NCBI RefSeq assembly: GCF_900129825.1
Contig: NZ_FQWZ01000006.1
Coordinates: forward strand, 83,674 to 147,673
Direction of reading: 5' to 3'
Source: Hydrocarboniphaga daqingensis
GTDB taxonomy: Bacteria > Pseudomonadota > Gammaproteobacteria > Nevskiales > Nevskiaceae
Length of the DNA stretch: 64,000 nt
In this document: piece by piece, positions 48,054 through 56,661 of the stretch
Layout of the letters: each line of letters opens with the position of its first letter
Position numbering within the stretch: the first letter of the stretch is position 1
Translations under genes and position numbers: made by a program
Notes under the pieces: generated by a model
Database searches by the model: none
Told to the model about the DNA's origin: nothing
Seen by the model: only the letters and a program-made list of their open reading frames with translations

Positions 48054-49115
48054 TCAGGGCGATGGCGCTGCCGATGGCACCTGGTCGCGGTAGCGATCCC
48101 AGCCGGTGATCAGTTGCTGCACGACGATATTGCCGACCTGATAAGCCGCCTCGATCGCAGGGCGGCCCTTCTCCGGATATTCCGCGGTCGTGCTCCACGC
48201 GGCGTCCTTGCCCGGCGGCTGCGCGCTGAAGTTGCTGGCAGTGCGCAGCACCATCACCCGGCTCATGTCGATGCGCTGCGCGCGCGACAGCCGCCGCAGC
48301 GCGGTCAAGGTGCCGCTGTCTTCCATCGCCGACATCATGAAGTTGGCATTGCTGCCGGCCTGCAGCTTCATCCAGTCGTTGGCCCAGCGCGTCATCAAAT
48401 CGCCGTGAAAATACGTGCTCGACGACATCGTGTCGCCGATCGTCACGAACGGCGGCTTGATTGCATTCGGATACCCGGCGAACTGCTGGCGGAACGCCGC
48501 GATGCCAGCGCTGTCGGCAACCGGATGGTCGCGCGTCAGTCCATAAGCCCAATCCACCAGCGCCGTATTCAGCGGAAAATGAATCGTGTCGACGGTCCAG
48601 CCGTCGGCCTTGTCGTTGGGCTTCTTGGCGCCCAGCGGCAGCAGGCCATACGGCCATTCGGCGGGAATCTCGCGCGCGTCGATCTCGTACAGCAGGTCGC
48701 CGTCGACAACATGTCGCGCCCAGGCTGCAGTGCCCAGCGACACGTCGGCGGGATCGCCGCCAGCAATGCCGGTGATCAGCCAGTAGGCCTTGCTCAAGTC
48801 GAAGCGAGGATCGGCGCCCAGCGCCATGATCGAGGTTGCCGCGTTGGTGATGCCGCCGCCGGTGCAGATCGCCAGCAGGCCGGCGTCGTTCATCCGCAGC
48901 TCGTACTCGCCCATCGCGAACGGGAATGCCGTGTCGAGCTTCTGTCGCTCGATCCAGTATTGGAATTCGCCGGGCTCGTCGCCGGTGATCTGGCCGGTCT
49001 CGAACATGCTGACGACAACGACCTTGACCGGGATCGGCGCCGGCGTCGCGCCGGGCTTGGAACAAGCAGCGACTGCGATCAGCACCGCCGCAACAACCAG
49101 ATGACGCAATGACAT
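48054..49115 (-). CDS. NUP-family purine nucleoside protein, lipoprotein 2
   Basis: A 353-residue paralogue of the protein at 31379. Lipobox VLIAVAACSKP (Cys18; +2 Ser, so outer membrane likely), then PVKVVVVSMFETGQITGDEP, GITNAATSIMALGADPRFDL, GIAGGDPADVSLGTAAWARH, FMMSAMEDSGTLTALRRL and MVLRTASNFSAQPPGKD. As with paralogue 1, only the signal is hydrophobic. Two divergent NUP lipoproteins in two purine islands suggest different nucleoside substrates (inference). Start ATG 49115; a longer frame to 49160 would bury the signal. Confidence 0.88.
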   Translation of the reverse strand: MSLRHLVVAAVLIAVAACSKPGATPAPIPVKVVVVSMFETGQITGDEPGEFQYWIERQKLDTAFPFAMGEYELRMNDAGLLAICTGGGITNAATSIMALGADPRFDLSKAYWLITGIAGGDPADVSLGTAAWARHVVDGDLLYEIDAREIPAEWPYGLLPLGAKKPNDKADGWTVDTIHFPLNTALVDWAYGLTRDHPVADSAGIAAFRQQFAGYPNAIKPPFVTIGDTMSSSTYFHGDLMTRWANDWMKLQAGSNANFMMSAMEDSGTLTALRRLSRAQRIDMSRVMVLRTASNFSAQPPGKDAAWSTTAEYPEKGRPAIEAAYQVGNIVVQQLITGWDRYRDQVPSAAPSP

Positions 49116-49190
49116 GGGAGGTCCCGTAGTACGTGGATGGAGCCGGCACGCGGCCCGCACGATGGCGGCGCGCGGTACGGCGCCGATGAT

Positions 49191-50177
49191 CTAGCCGAGC
49201 AAGCTCAGGTAATGCTCGCGGCGCGGCGCCGGCAACCAGCTGACGTCGAACGCGTTGCGCAGCAGCTGGCGAATCTCGGCTTCGGTAAAGCCCGCGTCAT
49301 CGACCAGTGCCGCGAGGTTTTCGTTGAGGTAGGCGCGAAAGTAGGCCGGATCGTCGGAGTTGACGGTGGCCTTCATACCGAGCGCGAGCATGCGGCGAAT
49401 CTCGTCGCCGGTCAGGTTCTGCACGACGAAGCGATTCGATACCGGGCAGATCGTCAGGCCTAGGCCACGACGCGCGATCTCGGCACAGATCGCCGAATCT
49501 TCCAGCGAGTTGATGCCGTGGTCGATGCGGTCCACGCCGATGACGTCGAGCACCTGGCGGATATGCACCAGCGTGTCGAGCTGGTTGACGTCGCAGTGCA
49601 TTGTCAGCTTGTAGCCTTCGGTGCGTGCGCGTGCGAACACCTCGGCAAACTTGATCGGCGGATTGTGCTTTTCGTCGGAGTCGAGCCCGACGCCGATGAT
49701 CCAGCTCTTGTACGGCAGCGAGGCGAGCAGCGTCTGCATCGCCGAATCCGCGCTCATGTCGCGCAGGAAGCACATCACCAGCTGCGACTCGATGCCCAGC
49801 TCGTCGGCAGCCTGCAGCTGAGCGCGGCGGATGCCGCGAATCACCGTGTCAAACGCCACTCCGCGGCTGGTGTGCGCCTGCGGGTCAAAGAACATCTCGC
49901 AGTACAGCACGTTCTGCGAGCGCGCCTTGGTCAGATACGCATAGGTCATCTCGTAGAAGTCGGCCTCGTGCACCAGCACTTCCATCGCCTTGTAGTAGAT
50001 CGCCAGGAACGACGGCAGATCGTGGAAGTCATACGCGGCCACCAAGGCTTCGGGCGTGTCGTGCGCGAGCTTGACGCCGTTGCGCGTGGCCAGCGCGAAG
50101 CTCAGCTCGGGTTCGAGCGTGCCTTCGAGATGGACGTGCAGCTCGGCTTTCGGCAGGTTCTGGATGAAGTCGTGCAT
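49191..50177 (-). CDS. adenosine-deaminase-family protein with altered HAGE motif
   Basis: A 328-residue cytoplasmic amidohydrolase of the adenine/adenosine deaminase group. PKAELHVHLEGTLEPEL (His14, His16), YCEMFFDPQAHTSRG, RIDHGINS and TVNSDDPAYF (Asp275) are standard. The segment that normally reads AHAGEEG is instead MHCDVNQ (His194-Cys-Asp-Val197): the metal histidine stays but the proton-donor glutamate is missing. Either a subfamily with another donor (Asp196?) and substrate, or reduced activity. It lies between the NUP2 and nucleoside hydrolase genes. Confidence 0.85.
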   Translation of the reverse strand: MHDFIQNLPKAELHVHLEGTLEPELSFALATRNGVKLAHDTPEALVAAYDFHDLPSFLAIYYKAMEVLVHEADFYEMTYAYLTKARSQNVLYCEMFFDPQAHTSRGVAFDTVIRGIRRAQLQAADELGIESQLVMCFLRDMSADSAMQTLLASLPYKSWIIGVGLDSDEKHNPPIKFAEVFARARTEGYKLTMHCDVNQLDTLVHIRQVLDVIGVDRIDHGINSLEDSAICAEIARRGLGLTICPVSNRFVVQNLTGDEIRRMLALGMKATVNSDDPAYFRAYLNENLAALVDDAGFTEAEIRQLLRNAFDVSWLPAPRREHYLSLLG

Positions 50178-50212
50178 GCGGACGGTCTCTTCGGCGATCA
50201 CGGTCGGGGGAT

Positions 50213-51340
50213 TCAAGGGCGGGCGCGGGTCAGCAGGTCGAGCGTCAGCTGCTCGAACGCGGGCACATCGACGTCTTGCACGACGATCGCGTCGCGCTCG
50301 CCAAGGCCAGGGCCACCACCGACCGGCCAGCTCAGCGTGCCGCCGTAGCCGGCGGTGAAGCTGGTGTCGATGTCGACCAACATGCGTTGACTGCGCGTGA
50401 CCAGCGACGGGCGCAGCCAGACGGCGACTGCCAGCTCGTCCCACATCGGGAACGACTGGCCGTAGTCGGCCAGATAGCGTGTGAAAGGCGCCTTGCCGGT
50501 GGCCGCGATGTGATCGATGAATTCGCGCTTGAAGAAGGTGCGCGTCGTCGGGTCGACCGGCACGGCGGTGATCTGCTTCCACGGCTCGCGCAGCACCAGC
50601 GACGCGGCTTCGGCGTCCCAGCGCATGTTGAATTCACGGCGCGGCGAGTGCACGAACTCTTTGGCGAAGTCGTTATCGGCCGGCTGCGGATTGAAGCTGG
50701 CGCCCATGAACACCAGTTGCTCGGCGGTGGCCGCAAAGCTCGGGTCGAGCCGGGCCGCCAGCGCAACGGTGGTCATCGGCCCGGCCGTCAGGATCGTCAC
50801 CTGACCGGGAAATTCGTGCACCTTGCGCACCATGAACGCAGCGCCATGCTCGGCCTGCGGCTTGATTCGCGGCGCGCCAATCGGCGACGGCGGTACCAGG
50901 AACGGGTCGGCGTGGTACGGCGTGCGCCGCACCGCACCCTGGTCGGGCCAGGTCTCGGTCCATGCGCCTTTGTAGTACAGCGCGCCGTGCAGACGCTCCC
51001 AAACCTGAGTGCGCGCCTGGCTATTGACCAGCGGGTACACCGCGCCGCCGTAGACCGGAATCTCGGTGCGGCCGGCGATTTCGAGCAAGCGCAGCGTGTT
51101 GGCGACTTCTTCGTCGCGCCAACCGTCACCGCTGGTGCAGACGATGCCGAGCACCTCGGCCTCGCGCGCCTGCAGCAGCATCAAAATCGCCTGCATGTTC
51201 GAGCCGGCGGGGCCGAACGCATCCTGGTCGATGATGACTTTGCGCCGTGGTGCATCGGCCGCCTGCGCCGCCGTCGTCAGCAGCGAGGCAGGGACCAGCA
51301 GCGCCGCGACAAGCAAGGTGAGACGGATCAAGCGGGGCAT
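50213..51340 (-). CDS. exported nucleoside hydrolase (IUNH family, divergent)
   Basis: A 375-residue nucleoside N-ribohydrolase-family protein with a signal peptide (LTLLVAALLVPASLLTTAAQA). The usual DxDPGxDDA calcium cluster is changed to IIDQDAFGPAGSNMQAI: Asp38 and Asp40 match, but the DD pair is not at its place. Later family elements remain: GIVCTSGDGWRDEEVANTLR, TILTAGPMTTVALAARL and SFPMWDELAVAVWL (metal Asp). It should cleave nucleosides to base and ribose outside the cytoplasm. First gene of the leftward five-gene unit, divergent from adenine deaminase. Confidence 0.88.
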   Translation of the reverse strand: MPRLIRLTLLVAALLVPASLLTTAAQAADAPRRKVIIDQDAFGPAGSNMQAILMLLQAREAEVLGIVCTSGDGWRDEEVANTLRLLEIAGRTEIPVYGGAVYPLVNSQARTQVWERLHGALYYKGAWTETWPDQGAVRRTPYHADPFLVPPSPIGAPRIKPQAEHGAAFMVRKVHEFPGQVTILTAGPMTTVALAARLDPSFAATAEQLVFMGASFNPQPADNDFAKEFVHSPRREFNMRWDAEAASLVLREPWKQITAVPVDPTTRTFFKREFIDHIAATGKAPFTRYLADYGQSFPMWDELAVAVWLRPSLVTRSQRMLVDIDTSFTAGYGGTLSWPVGGGPGLGERDAIVVQDVDVPAFEQLTLDLLTRARP

Positions 51341-51417
51341 GGCCGAGGGACCGTGTGGATGATGCTGGCGTCGATATTGCGTACAGTCCAATGCAAGAAT
51401 TGCGCACAACTTTGGCG
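51341..51417. promoter_or_regulatory. divergent promoter region nucleoside hydrolase / adenine deaminase
   Basis: 77 bp between starts. It holds ATTGCGTACAGT at 51375-51386, matching the first 10 of 12 positions except one with the element ATTGCATACAAA found twice at 26254-26452, so it may be a third operator of the same regulator. The similarity is modest and the dyad is weak here. Confidence 0.4.
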
Positions 51418-52443
51418 ATGACGACTCCCGACTCCCCTCTCGCCGCCTGGCTGCGCGGCTTGCCCAAGGCCGAACTGCATCTGCACATCGAAGGCACGCT
51501 GGAGCCGGAGATGGTGTTTGCGCTGGCGGACAAACACCGCGTGCCGCTGGCCTACGCGTCGGTCGACGCGCTGCGCCGCGCGTACGACTTCGACGACCTG
51601 CAGTCGTTTCTCGACCTGTACTACGCCGGCGCCGACGTGCTGCGCGACGAGGTCGACTTTCACGCGATGACCGCGGCATATCTGCGCCGCGCAGCGGCCG
51701 ACGGCGTGGTGCACGTCGAAATCTTTTTCGACCCGCAGACGCATACCGCGCGCGGCATCGACATCGGCACCGTGATCGGCGGCATCCACCGCGCGCTGGT
51801 CGAAGGCGAGCGCGAGCTCGGCATCAGCCACCGGCTGATCCTGTGCTTCTTGCGGCATTTGAGCGAAGCCGAGGCCGAAGCGACGCTGGACGCGGCGCTG
51901 CCGTATCGCACGCTGATCGCGGGCGTCGGGCTGGATTCGTCCGAGCGCGGGCATCCGCCGCAGAAGTTCGCCCGCGTATTCGCACGTGCGGCCTCACTGG
52001 GCTTCAAGCGCGTCGCACACGCTGGCGAAGAAGGCCCGGCCGCCTACATCCGCGACGCGATCGACGTGCTCGACGTCTGCCGCATCGACCATGGCGTGCG
52101 CTGCGATGAAGACCCGGCGCTGGTCGCGCAGTTGGCCGCAACGCGGATGCCGCTGACCGTGTGCCCGCTGTCGAACACCAAGCTCAAGGTCTACGCGCAG
52201 ATGCAGCAGCACAACATCGGCCGACTGCTGCGCGCCGGCCTCTGCGTCACCGTCAACTCGGACGACCCGGCCTATTTCGGTGGCTACGTCGTCGACAACT
52301 ACCTGGCGATTGCCGACGCGCTGTCGCTGAGCCGCGCCGAACTGGCGCAACTGGCGCGGCAGTCGTTCGAAGCCAGCTGGCTCGATGACGCCGTGCGCCA
52401 ACAATGGATCGCGCGCATCGACGCCTACGTCGCCGCAACGTGA
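51418..52443 (+). CDS. adenine deaminase (ADA-type)
   Basis: A 341-residue cytoplasmic purine deaminase. PKAELHLHIEGTLEPEM (His21, His23), HVEIFFDPQTHTARG, LILCFLRHLSEAEAEATL, VGLDSSERGHPPQKF, VAHAGEEGPAAYI, PLSNTKLKVYAQM and VNSDDPAYFGGYV follow the bacterial adenine deaminase group (as in Pseudomonas PA0148) rather than adenosine deaminase. Product hypoxanthine feeds XDH. ATG 51418; the stop overlaps the next gene's GTG (GTGA), so the two are translationally coupled. Confidence 0.9.
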   Translation: MTTPDSPLAAWLRGLPKAELHLHIEGTLEPEMVFALADKHRVPLAYASVDALRRAYDFDDLQSFLDLYYAGADVLRDEVDFHAMTAAYLRRAAADGVVHVEIFFDPQTHTARGIDIGTVIGGIHRALVEGERELGISHRLILCFLRHLSEAEAEATLDAALPYRTLIAGVGLDSSERGHPPQKFARVFARAASLGFKRVAHAGEEGPAAYIRDAIDVLDVCRIDHGVRCDEDPALVAQLAATRMPLTVCPLSNTKLKVYAQMQQHNIGRLLRAGLCVTVNSDDPAYFGGYVVDNYLAIADALSLSRAELAQLARQSFEASWLDDAVRQQWIARIDAYVAAT

Positions 52444-53486
52444 GCACCGCTGCCGACCTGATGCGGGACCCGCAGCACGACTGGCACCCGGTCGGTGCCA
52501 GCGCGGCGCTGGCCGCAGGCGCCACGCAAGCCGCCTCCCTGCTCGGCCGCGAGCTGGTGCTGTGGCGCGACGCCGAGGGCCGCTGCCACGCCTGGGACGA
52601 ACGCTGCCCGCATCGTGGCGCGCGGCTCAGCCTGGGCCGCGTCGATGGCGCGAACCTGGTGTGTCGCTACCACGCCTGGGCGTTCGACGGCCGTAGCGCT
52701 GCATGCGTGCAGGTGCCCGCGCAGCCGGACTCGCCGCTGCCGGCCGCCGCAGCGCGTGCCTACGCGGTGTGCGAGGCCTATGGCTTGATCTGGGCCTGCA
52801 TTGGCCGCCCGCAGCACACAGCGCCGCCGCCGTTCCCCGAGTACGCCAACGAGCATTTGCGCAAGCATGTCTGCGGACCTTACGTGCTCAACGCCAGCGG
52901 GCCGCGCATCGTCGAGAACTTCGTCGACATGGCGCACTTCGGCACCGTGCACGACGGCATTCTCGGCAGCGCAGCGCAGCTTCAGGTGTGCCGCTACGAC
53001 GTCGGTGACTTCGATGTCGGCGACGGCAGCCAGGGGCTGATCGCCACGCGCTGCATGGCCTGGCAGCCGCAACCCAACAGCGTTGCCGCGCAAGGCAGCG
53101 AGGTGGAGTACACCTATCGCATCGTGCGCCCGTTTAGCGCGATGCTGACCAAACTGCCGCAGCAACAAAGTGGCTTCATCGAGGCCATTGCGCTGTTCGT
53201 GCAGCCGCTGGGCGAGGAGCGCAGCCAAGTGTGGCTGGTGCTGGCTGTCACTGACTTTGCACAGACCGACGAGGAGCTGAGCGCGTTTCAGGACCGGATC
53301 TTCGAGCAAGACATCGGCATCCTCGAAAACCAGCTGCCGAAGCGGCTGCCGCTGCATCCGCGCGCCGAAGTCTCGGTCGCCTGCGACCGGATGTCGCTGG
53401 CGTATCGCGACTATCTGCGACGGCTCGACTGGCGCTATGGCGTGTTGCCGGCATCGGTCGCGCCGGACGCCGACACCGCATCGTGA
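52440..53486 (+). CDS. Rieske non-haem iron oxygenase, alpha subunit
   Basis: A 348-residue Rieske oxygenase. The 2Fe-2S site is CPHRGARLSLGRVDG (Cys56, His58) with CRYHAW (Cys75, His78); the mononuclear iron site is ENFVDMAHFGTVHDG (Asn160, Asp163, His166, His171). General layout (DWHPVG start, YGLIWACIG, EVSVACDRMSLAYRDYLRRL end) is that of the VanA/N-demethylase group, which includes methylxanthine demethylases. The GTG start overlaps the adenine deaminase stop, so a purine substrate is suspected. No reductase partner is visible nearby. Confidence 0.9.
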   Translation: MSTAADLMRDPQHDWHPVGASAALAAGATQAASLLGRELVLWRDAEGRCHAWDERCPHRGARLSLGRVDGANLVCRYHAWAFDGRSAACVQVPAQPDSPLPAAAARAYAVCEAYGLIWACIGRPQHTAPPPFPEYANEHLRKHVCGPYVLNASGPRIVENFVDMAHFGTVHDGILGSAAQLQVCRYDVGDFDVGDGSQGLIATRCMAWQPQPNSVAAQGSEVEYTYRIVRPFSAMLTKLPQQQSGFIEAIALFVQPLGEERSQVWLVLAVTDFAQTDEELSAFQDRIFEQDIGILENQLPKRLPLHPRAEVSVACDRMSLAYRDYLRRLDWRYGVLPASVAPDADTAS

Positions 53487-53547
53487 GCGCGCACGTGCCG
53501 GGCGCAGCCGGCTGCGATTCCTACAAACGATCCACCGAGTACCCCCG

Positions 53548-54942
53548 ATGAAGCTGTTGCTGACCCATGCCGACGTGCTGGCCACGCAGGACGACGCCGG
53601 CACCGAAATCGCCGACGGCGCGGTGTTCATCCGCGACCAATGGATCGAACGCGTCGGCAGCAGCGCCGACCTGGACGCGTGGATAGCCGCCGACCGCAGC
53701 AGCCGCGCGCCGGATCGCATCGTCGACCTGCGCGGCTGCGTGCTGATTCCAGGGCTGATCAACGGCCATCACCACCTGTACCAGACGCTGACGCGCAGCG
53801 TGGGCACGTCGCGCGGTCTGGCGCTGTTCGACTGGCTCAAGACGCTGTATCCGATCTGGGGACGGATGGACGCCGAGGCGGTCTACGTCAGCGCCAAAGT
53901 CGGGCTCGCCGAGTTGCTGCTCAGTGGAGCGACGACCGTCGCCGATCACTTGTACATGTTCCCCAACGGCGCGCGCCTCGACGACGAGATCGCGGCCGCG
54001 GTCGAACTGGGCGTGCGCTTCCATCCGACGCGCGGCTCGATGAGCGTCGGCGAGAGTGCCGGCGGCCTGCCGCCCGATCATCTGGTCGAGCCCGAAGCCG
54101 ACATCCTCGACGACAGCCTGCGCGTGATCCAGCAATGGCATGACCCGGCGCCGGGTTCGATGATCCGCGTGGGCTTGGCACCGTGTTCGCCGTTCAGCGT
54201 CAGCGCCGAGTTGATGCGCCAGAGCGCGCGGATGGCGCGCAGCCATCGCCACGTCGGCCTGCACACGCATTTGGCCGAAACGCTCGACGAAGACCGCTAT
54301 TGCCTGCAGACCTTCGGCATGCGGCCGCTGGATTACGCCGAGTCTCTCGAATGGCTCGGGCCGGATGTGTGGTTTGCGCACATGGTGCATCCGAGTGCGC
54401 CCGACATCGCCAAGCTCGCGCACAGCTGCAGCGGCGTCTGCACCTGCGCCAGCAGCAACATGATTCTGGCCAGCGGCATCCCGCCCGTGCGCGCGATGGT
54501 CGACGCCGGCGTGCGCGTCGGCTTGGGCGTGGACGGATCGGCCAGTAACGACGGCAACCACATGCTCGGCGAAGCGCGTCAGGCGATGCTGCTGCAACGC
54601 GTCGGCTGGCCGGGCTTTGAATCACGCGCCGATCGGATGTCGGCGCGCGAAGCCTTGCGCATCGCCACGCGTGGCGGCGCCGCAATGCTGGCGCGCGACG
54701 ACATCGGCAGCATCGAGCCCGGCAAGGCGGCCGACGTCGTGGCGTTCCGCATCGACGGGCTGGAACACGCTGGCGCGCAGAGCGACAAGCTGGCCGCGCT
54801 GCTGACGTGCGCGCCGACGCGCGCCTGGCTGTCGGTGATCAATGGCCGCATCACCGTCGACGGCGGGCAGATTCCGGGCTTGGACCTCGCACCGCTGCTG
54901 CGCCGACACAACGCGATCAGCGCGCGGATGCTGCAAGCCTAG
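53548..54942 (+). CDS. 8-oxoguanine deaminase
   Basis: A 464-residue zinc amidohydrolase converting 8-oxoguanine to urate, as characterised for Pseudomonas PA0142. Motifs: VLIPGLINGHHHLYQTLTRS (HxH-type), THLAETLDEDRYCLQTFG, WFAHMVHPSAPDIAKL, ASSNMILASGIPPVRAM and GLGVDGSASNDGNHML (metal Asp). ATG 53548 begins MKLLLTHADVLATQDD; 61 bp after the Rieske gene. It is cytoplasmic and would feed urate to PuuD, bypassing XDH. Confidence 0.92.
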   Translation: MKLLLTHADVLATQDDAGTEIADGAVFIRDQWIERVGSSADLDAWIAADRSSRAPDRIVDLRGCVLIPGLINGHHHLYQTLTRSVGTSRGLALFDWLKTLYPIWGRMDAEAVYVSAKVGLAELLLSGATTVADHLYMFPNGARLDDEIAAAVELGVRFHPTRGSMSVGESAGGLPPDHLVEPEADILDDSLRVIQQWHDPAPGSMIRVGLAPCSPFSVSAELMRQSARMARSHRHVGLHTHLAETLDEDRYCLQTFGMRPLDYAESLEWLGPDVWFAHMVHPSAPDIAKLAHSCSGVCTCASSNMILASGIPPVRAMVDAGVRVGLGVDGSASNDGNHMLGEARQAMLLQRVGWPGFESRADRMSAREALRIATRGGAAMLARDDIGSIEPGKAADVVAFRIDGLEHAGAQSDKLAALLTCAPTRAWLSVINGRITVDGGQIPGLDLAPLLRRHNAISARMLQA

Positions 54943-55032
54943 TCGCGTCGGGCGGGCGCGCAGGTGCGGCTGCGCACGCGGCTGCACTACCATCGCGCAC
55001 CACGCCAAAACAGCTTCACAGGAGACGCGGCC

Positions 55033-56661
55033 ATGACCCGCGAAGAGCGCAAGGTAATCGTGGCCTCGTCCCTCGGCACCTTGTTCGAGTGGTACGACTT
55101 TTTTCTGTACGGCGCGCTGGCCGCGATCACCAGTCGGCATTTCTTTTCAGCGGTCAACGACACCGCGGCGTTCATCTTTGCGCTGCTGACGTTCTCGGTC
55201 GGCTTTGCGGCGCGGCCGTTCGGCGCACTGGTGTTCGGCCGTCTCGGCGATCGCTCCGGACGCAAGCGCACGTTCCTGATCACGATCCTGGCGATGGGCC
55301 TGTCGACGGTGCTGGTCGGCTGTCTGCCGTCGTACGCGAGCATCGGCATCGCAGCACCGATCCTGTTGATCGGCTTGCGGCTGCTGCAAGGCCTGGCCTT
55401 GGGCGGCGAGTACGGCGGTGCGGCGATCTACGTGGCCGAACACGCACCGCCGGGCCGGCGCGGCTACTACACGAGCTGGATCCAGACGATGGCCGCGCTG
55501 GGCTTGCTGCTGTCGCTGGGCGTGATCGCCGCCGTGCGCGCGCTGCTGGGCGAAGCCGCCTTCGCCGACTGGGGCTGGCGCATTCCGTTCCTGCTCTCCG
55601 CAGCGCTGCTCGGCGTATCGGTCTGGGTGCGGCTGTCGCTGGACGAGTCGCCGGTATTCCAGAAGATGAAGGACGAAGGCCGTCTGTCGAAGTCACCGCT
55701 GCGCGAAGCGTATGGCCAGTGGCGCTATTTGAAGCGCGCGTTCGCCGCGCTGTTCGGCATCATCGCCGGGCAGGCGACGCTATGGTACGCAAGCCAGTTC
55801 TACTCGCTGTATTTCCTGACGCAGACGCTGAAGGTCGACGGCCTGACCGCCAACCTGCTACTCGGCATCGCGGTTGCGCTGGCGGCGCCGCTGAATCTGC
55901 TGTTCGGCGCGCTGTCGGACCGCGTCGGTCGCAAGCCGCTGATCGTCGGCGGCTGCGCGTTGGCGGCGCTGTTGTATTTCCCGATCTTCCAAGGGCTGAC
56001 GCATTACGCCAATCCGACGCTGGAAGCGGCGCAGCAGCGCGCGCCGGTGCAAGTGATCGCCGACGCGCAGCAGTGCTCGTTCCAGTTCAACCCGGTCGGC
56101 GCCGCCGCGTTTCGAAGCTCCTGCGATATCGCCAAGGCGGTGCTCGCGCGTCACAGCGTCAGCTACGACAACCTCGACGCCGCGCCTGGCAGCACCGCGC
56201 GCGTGCGCATCGGTGCGGTCGAGATCAACAGCTTCGAAGGCAGCGCGATCGATGAAGCCACATTCAAGCAGCGCAGCGCGGCGTTCGACGCCGAGTTGGT
56301 AGCGGCGATCCGCGCGGCGGGTTATCCGACCCAAGCCGATCCGGCGCAGATCAACCACGTGATGATCGTGCTGCTGTTGCTGGCGCTCGGCACACTGTCG
56401 GCGATGACCTATGCGCCGGTGGCCGCAACGATGGTCGAGCTATTTCCATCGCGGATCCGGTACACCGCGATGTCGATCCCGTATCACGCCGGCAATGGCT
56501 GGATCGGCGGCCTGCTGCCGCCGATGGCATTCGCACTGGTTGCCGCCAGCGGCAGCGGTTACGCCGGGCTGTGGTATCCGCTGACGTTTGCGATCGTCAC
56601 CGTCGTCGTCGGCGCGCTGATGCTGCCCGAGACATATCGCGTCGACATCGCCGCCGACTAA
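55033..56661 (+). CDS. MFS transporter, metabolite:H+ symporter (MHS) type, with extra loop domain
   Basis: A 542-residue MHS-family carrier with 12 expected spans. Hallmarks: GTLFEWYDFFLYGALA, RPFGALVFGRLGDRSGRKRT and LQGLALGGEYGGAAIYVAEH. Between helices 8 and 9 (about residues 320-440) lies a soluble insertion of some 120 residues with two cysteines (348 and 364: ADAQQCSFQFNPVG, FRSSCDIAKAV). AGGAG precedes ATG 55033. Position after 8-oxoguanine deaminase suggests purine or ureide uptake; ligand unproven. Its stop overlaps the convergent ygjP-like gene by 4 bp. Confidence 0.88.
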   Translation: MTREERKVIVASSLGTLFEWYDFFLYGALAAITSRHFFSAVNDTAAFIFALLTFSVGFAARPFGALVFGRLGDRSGRKRTFLITILAMGLSTVLVGCLPSYASIGIAAPILLIGLRLLQGLALGGEYGGAAIYVAEHAPPGRRGYYTSWIQTMAALGLLLSLGVIAAVRALLGEAAFADWGWRIPFLLSAALLGVSVWVRLSLDESPVFQKMKDEGRLSKSPLREAYGQWRYLKRAFAALFGIIAGQATLWYASQFYSLYFLTQTLKVDGLTANLLLGIAVALAAPLNLLFGALSDRVGRKPLIVGGCALAALLYFPIFQGLTHYANPTLEAAQQRAPVQVIADAQQCSFQFNPVGAAAFRSSCDIAKAVLARHSVSYDNLDAAPGSTARVRIGAVEINSFEGSAIDEATFKQRSAAFDAELVAAIRAAGYPTQADPAQINHVMIVLLLLALGTLSAMTYAPVAATMVELFPSRIRYTAMSIPYHAGNGWIGGLLPPMAFALVAASGSGYAGLWYPLTFAIVTVVVGALMLPETYRVDIAAD

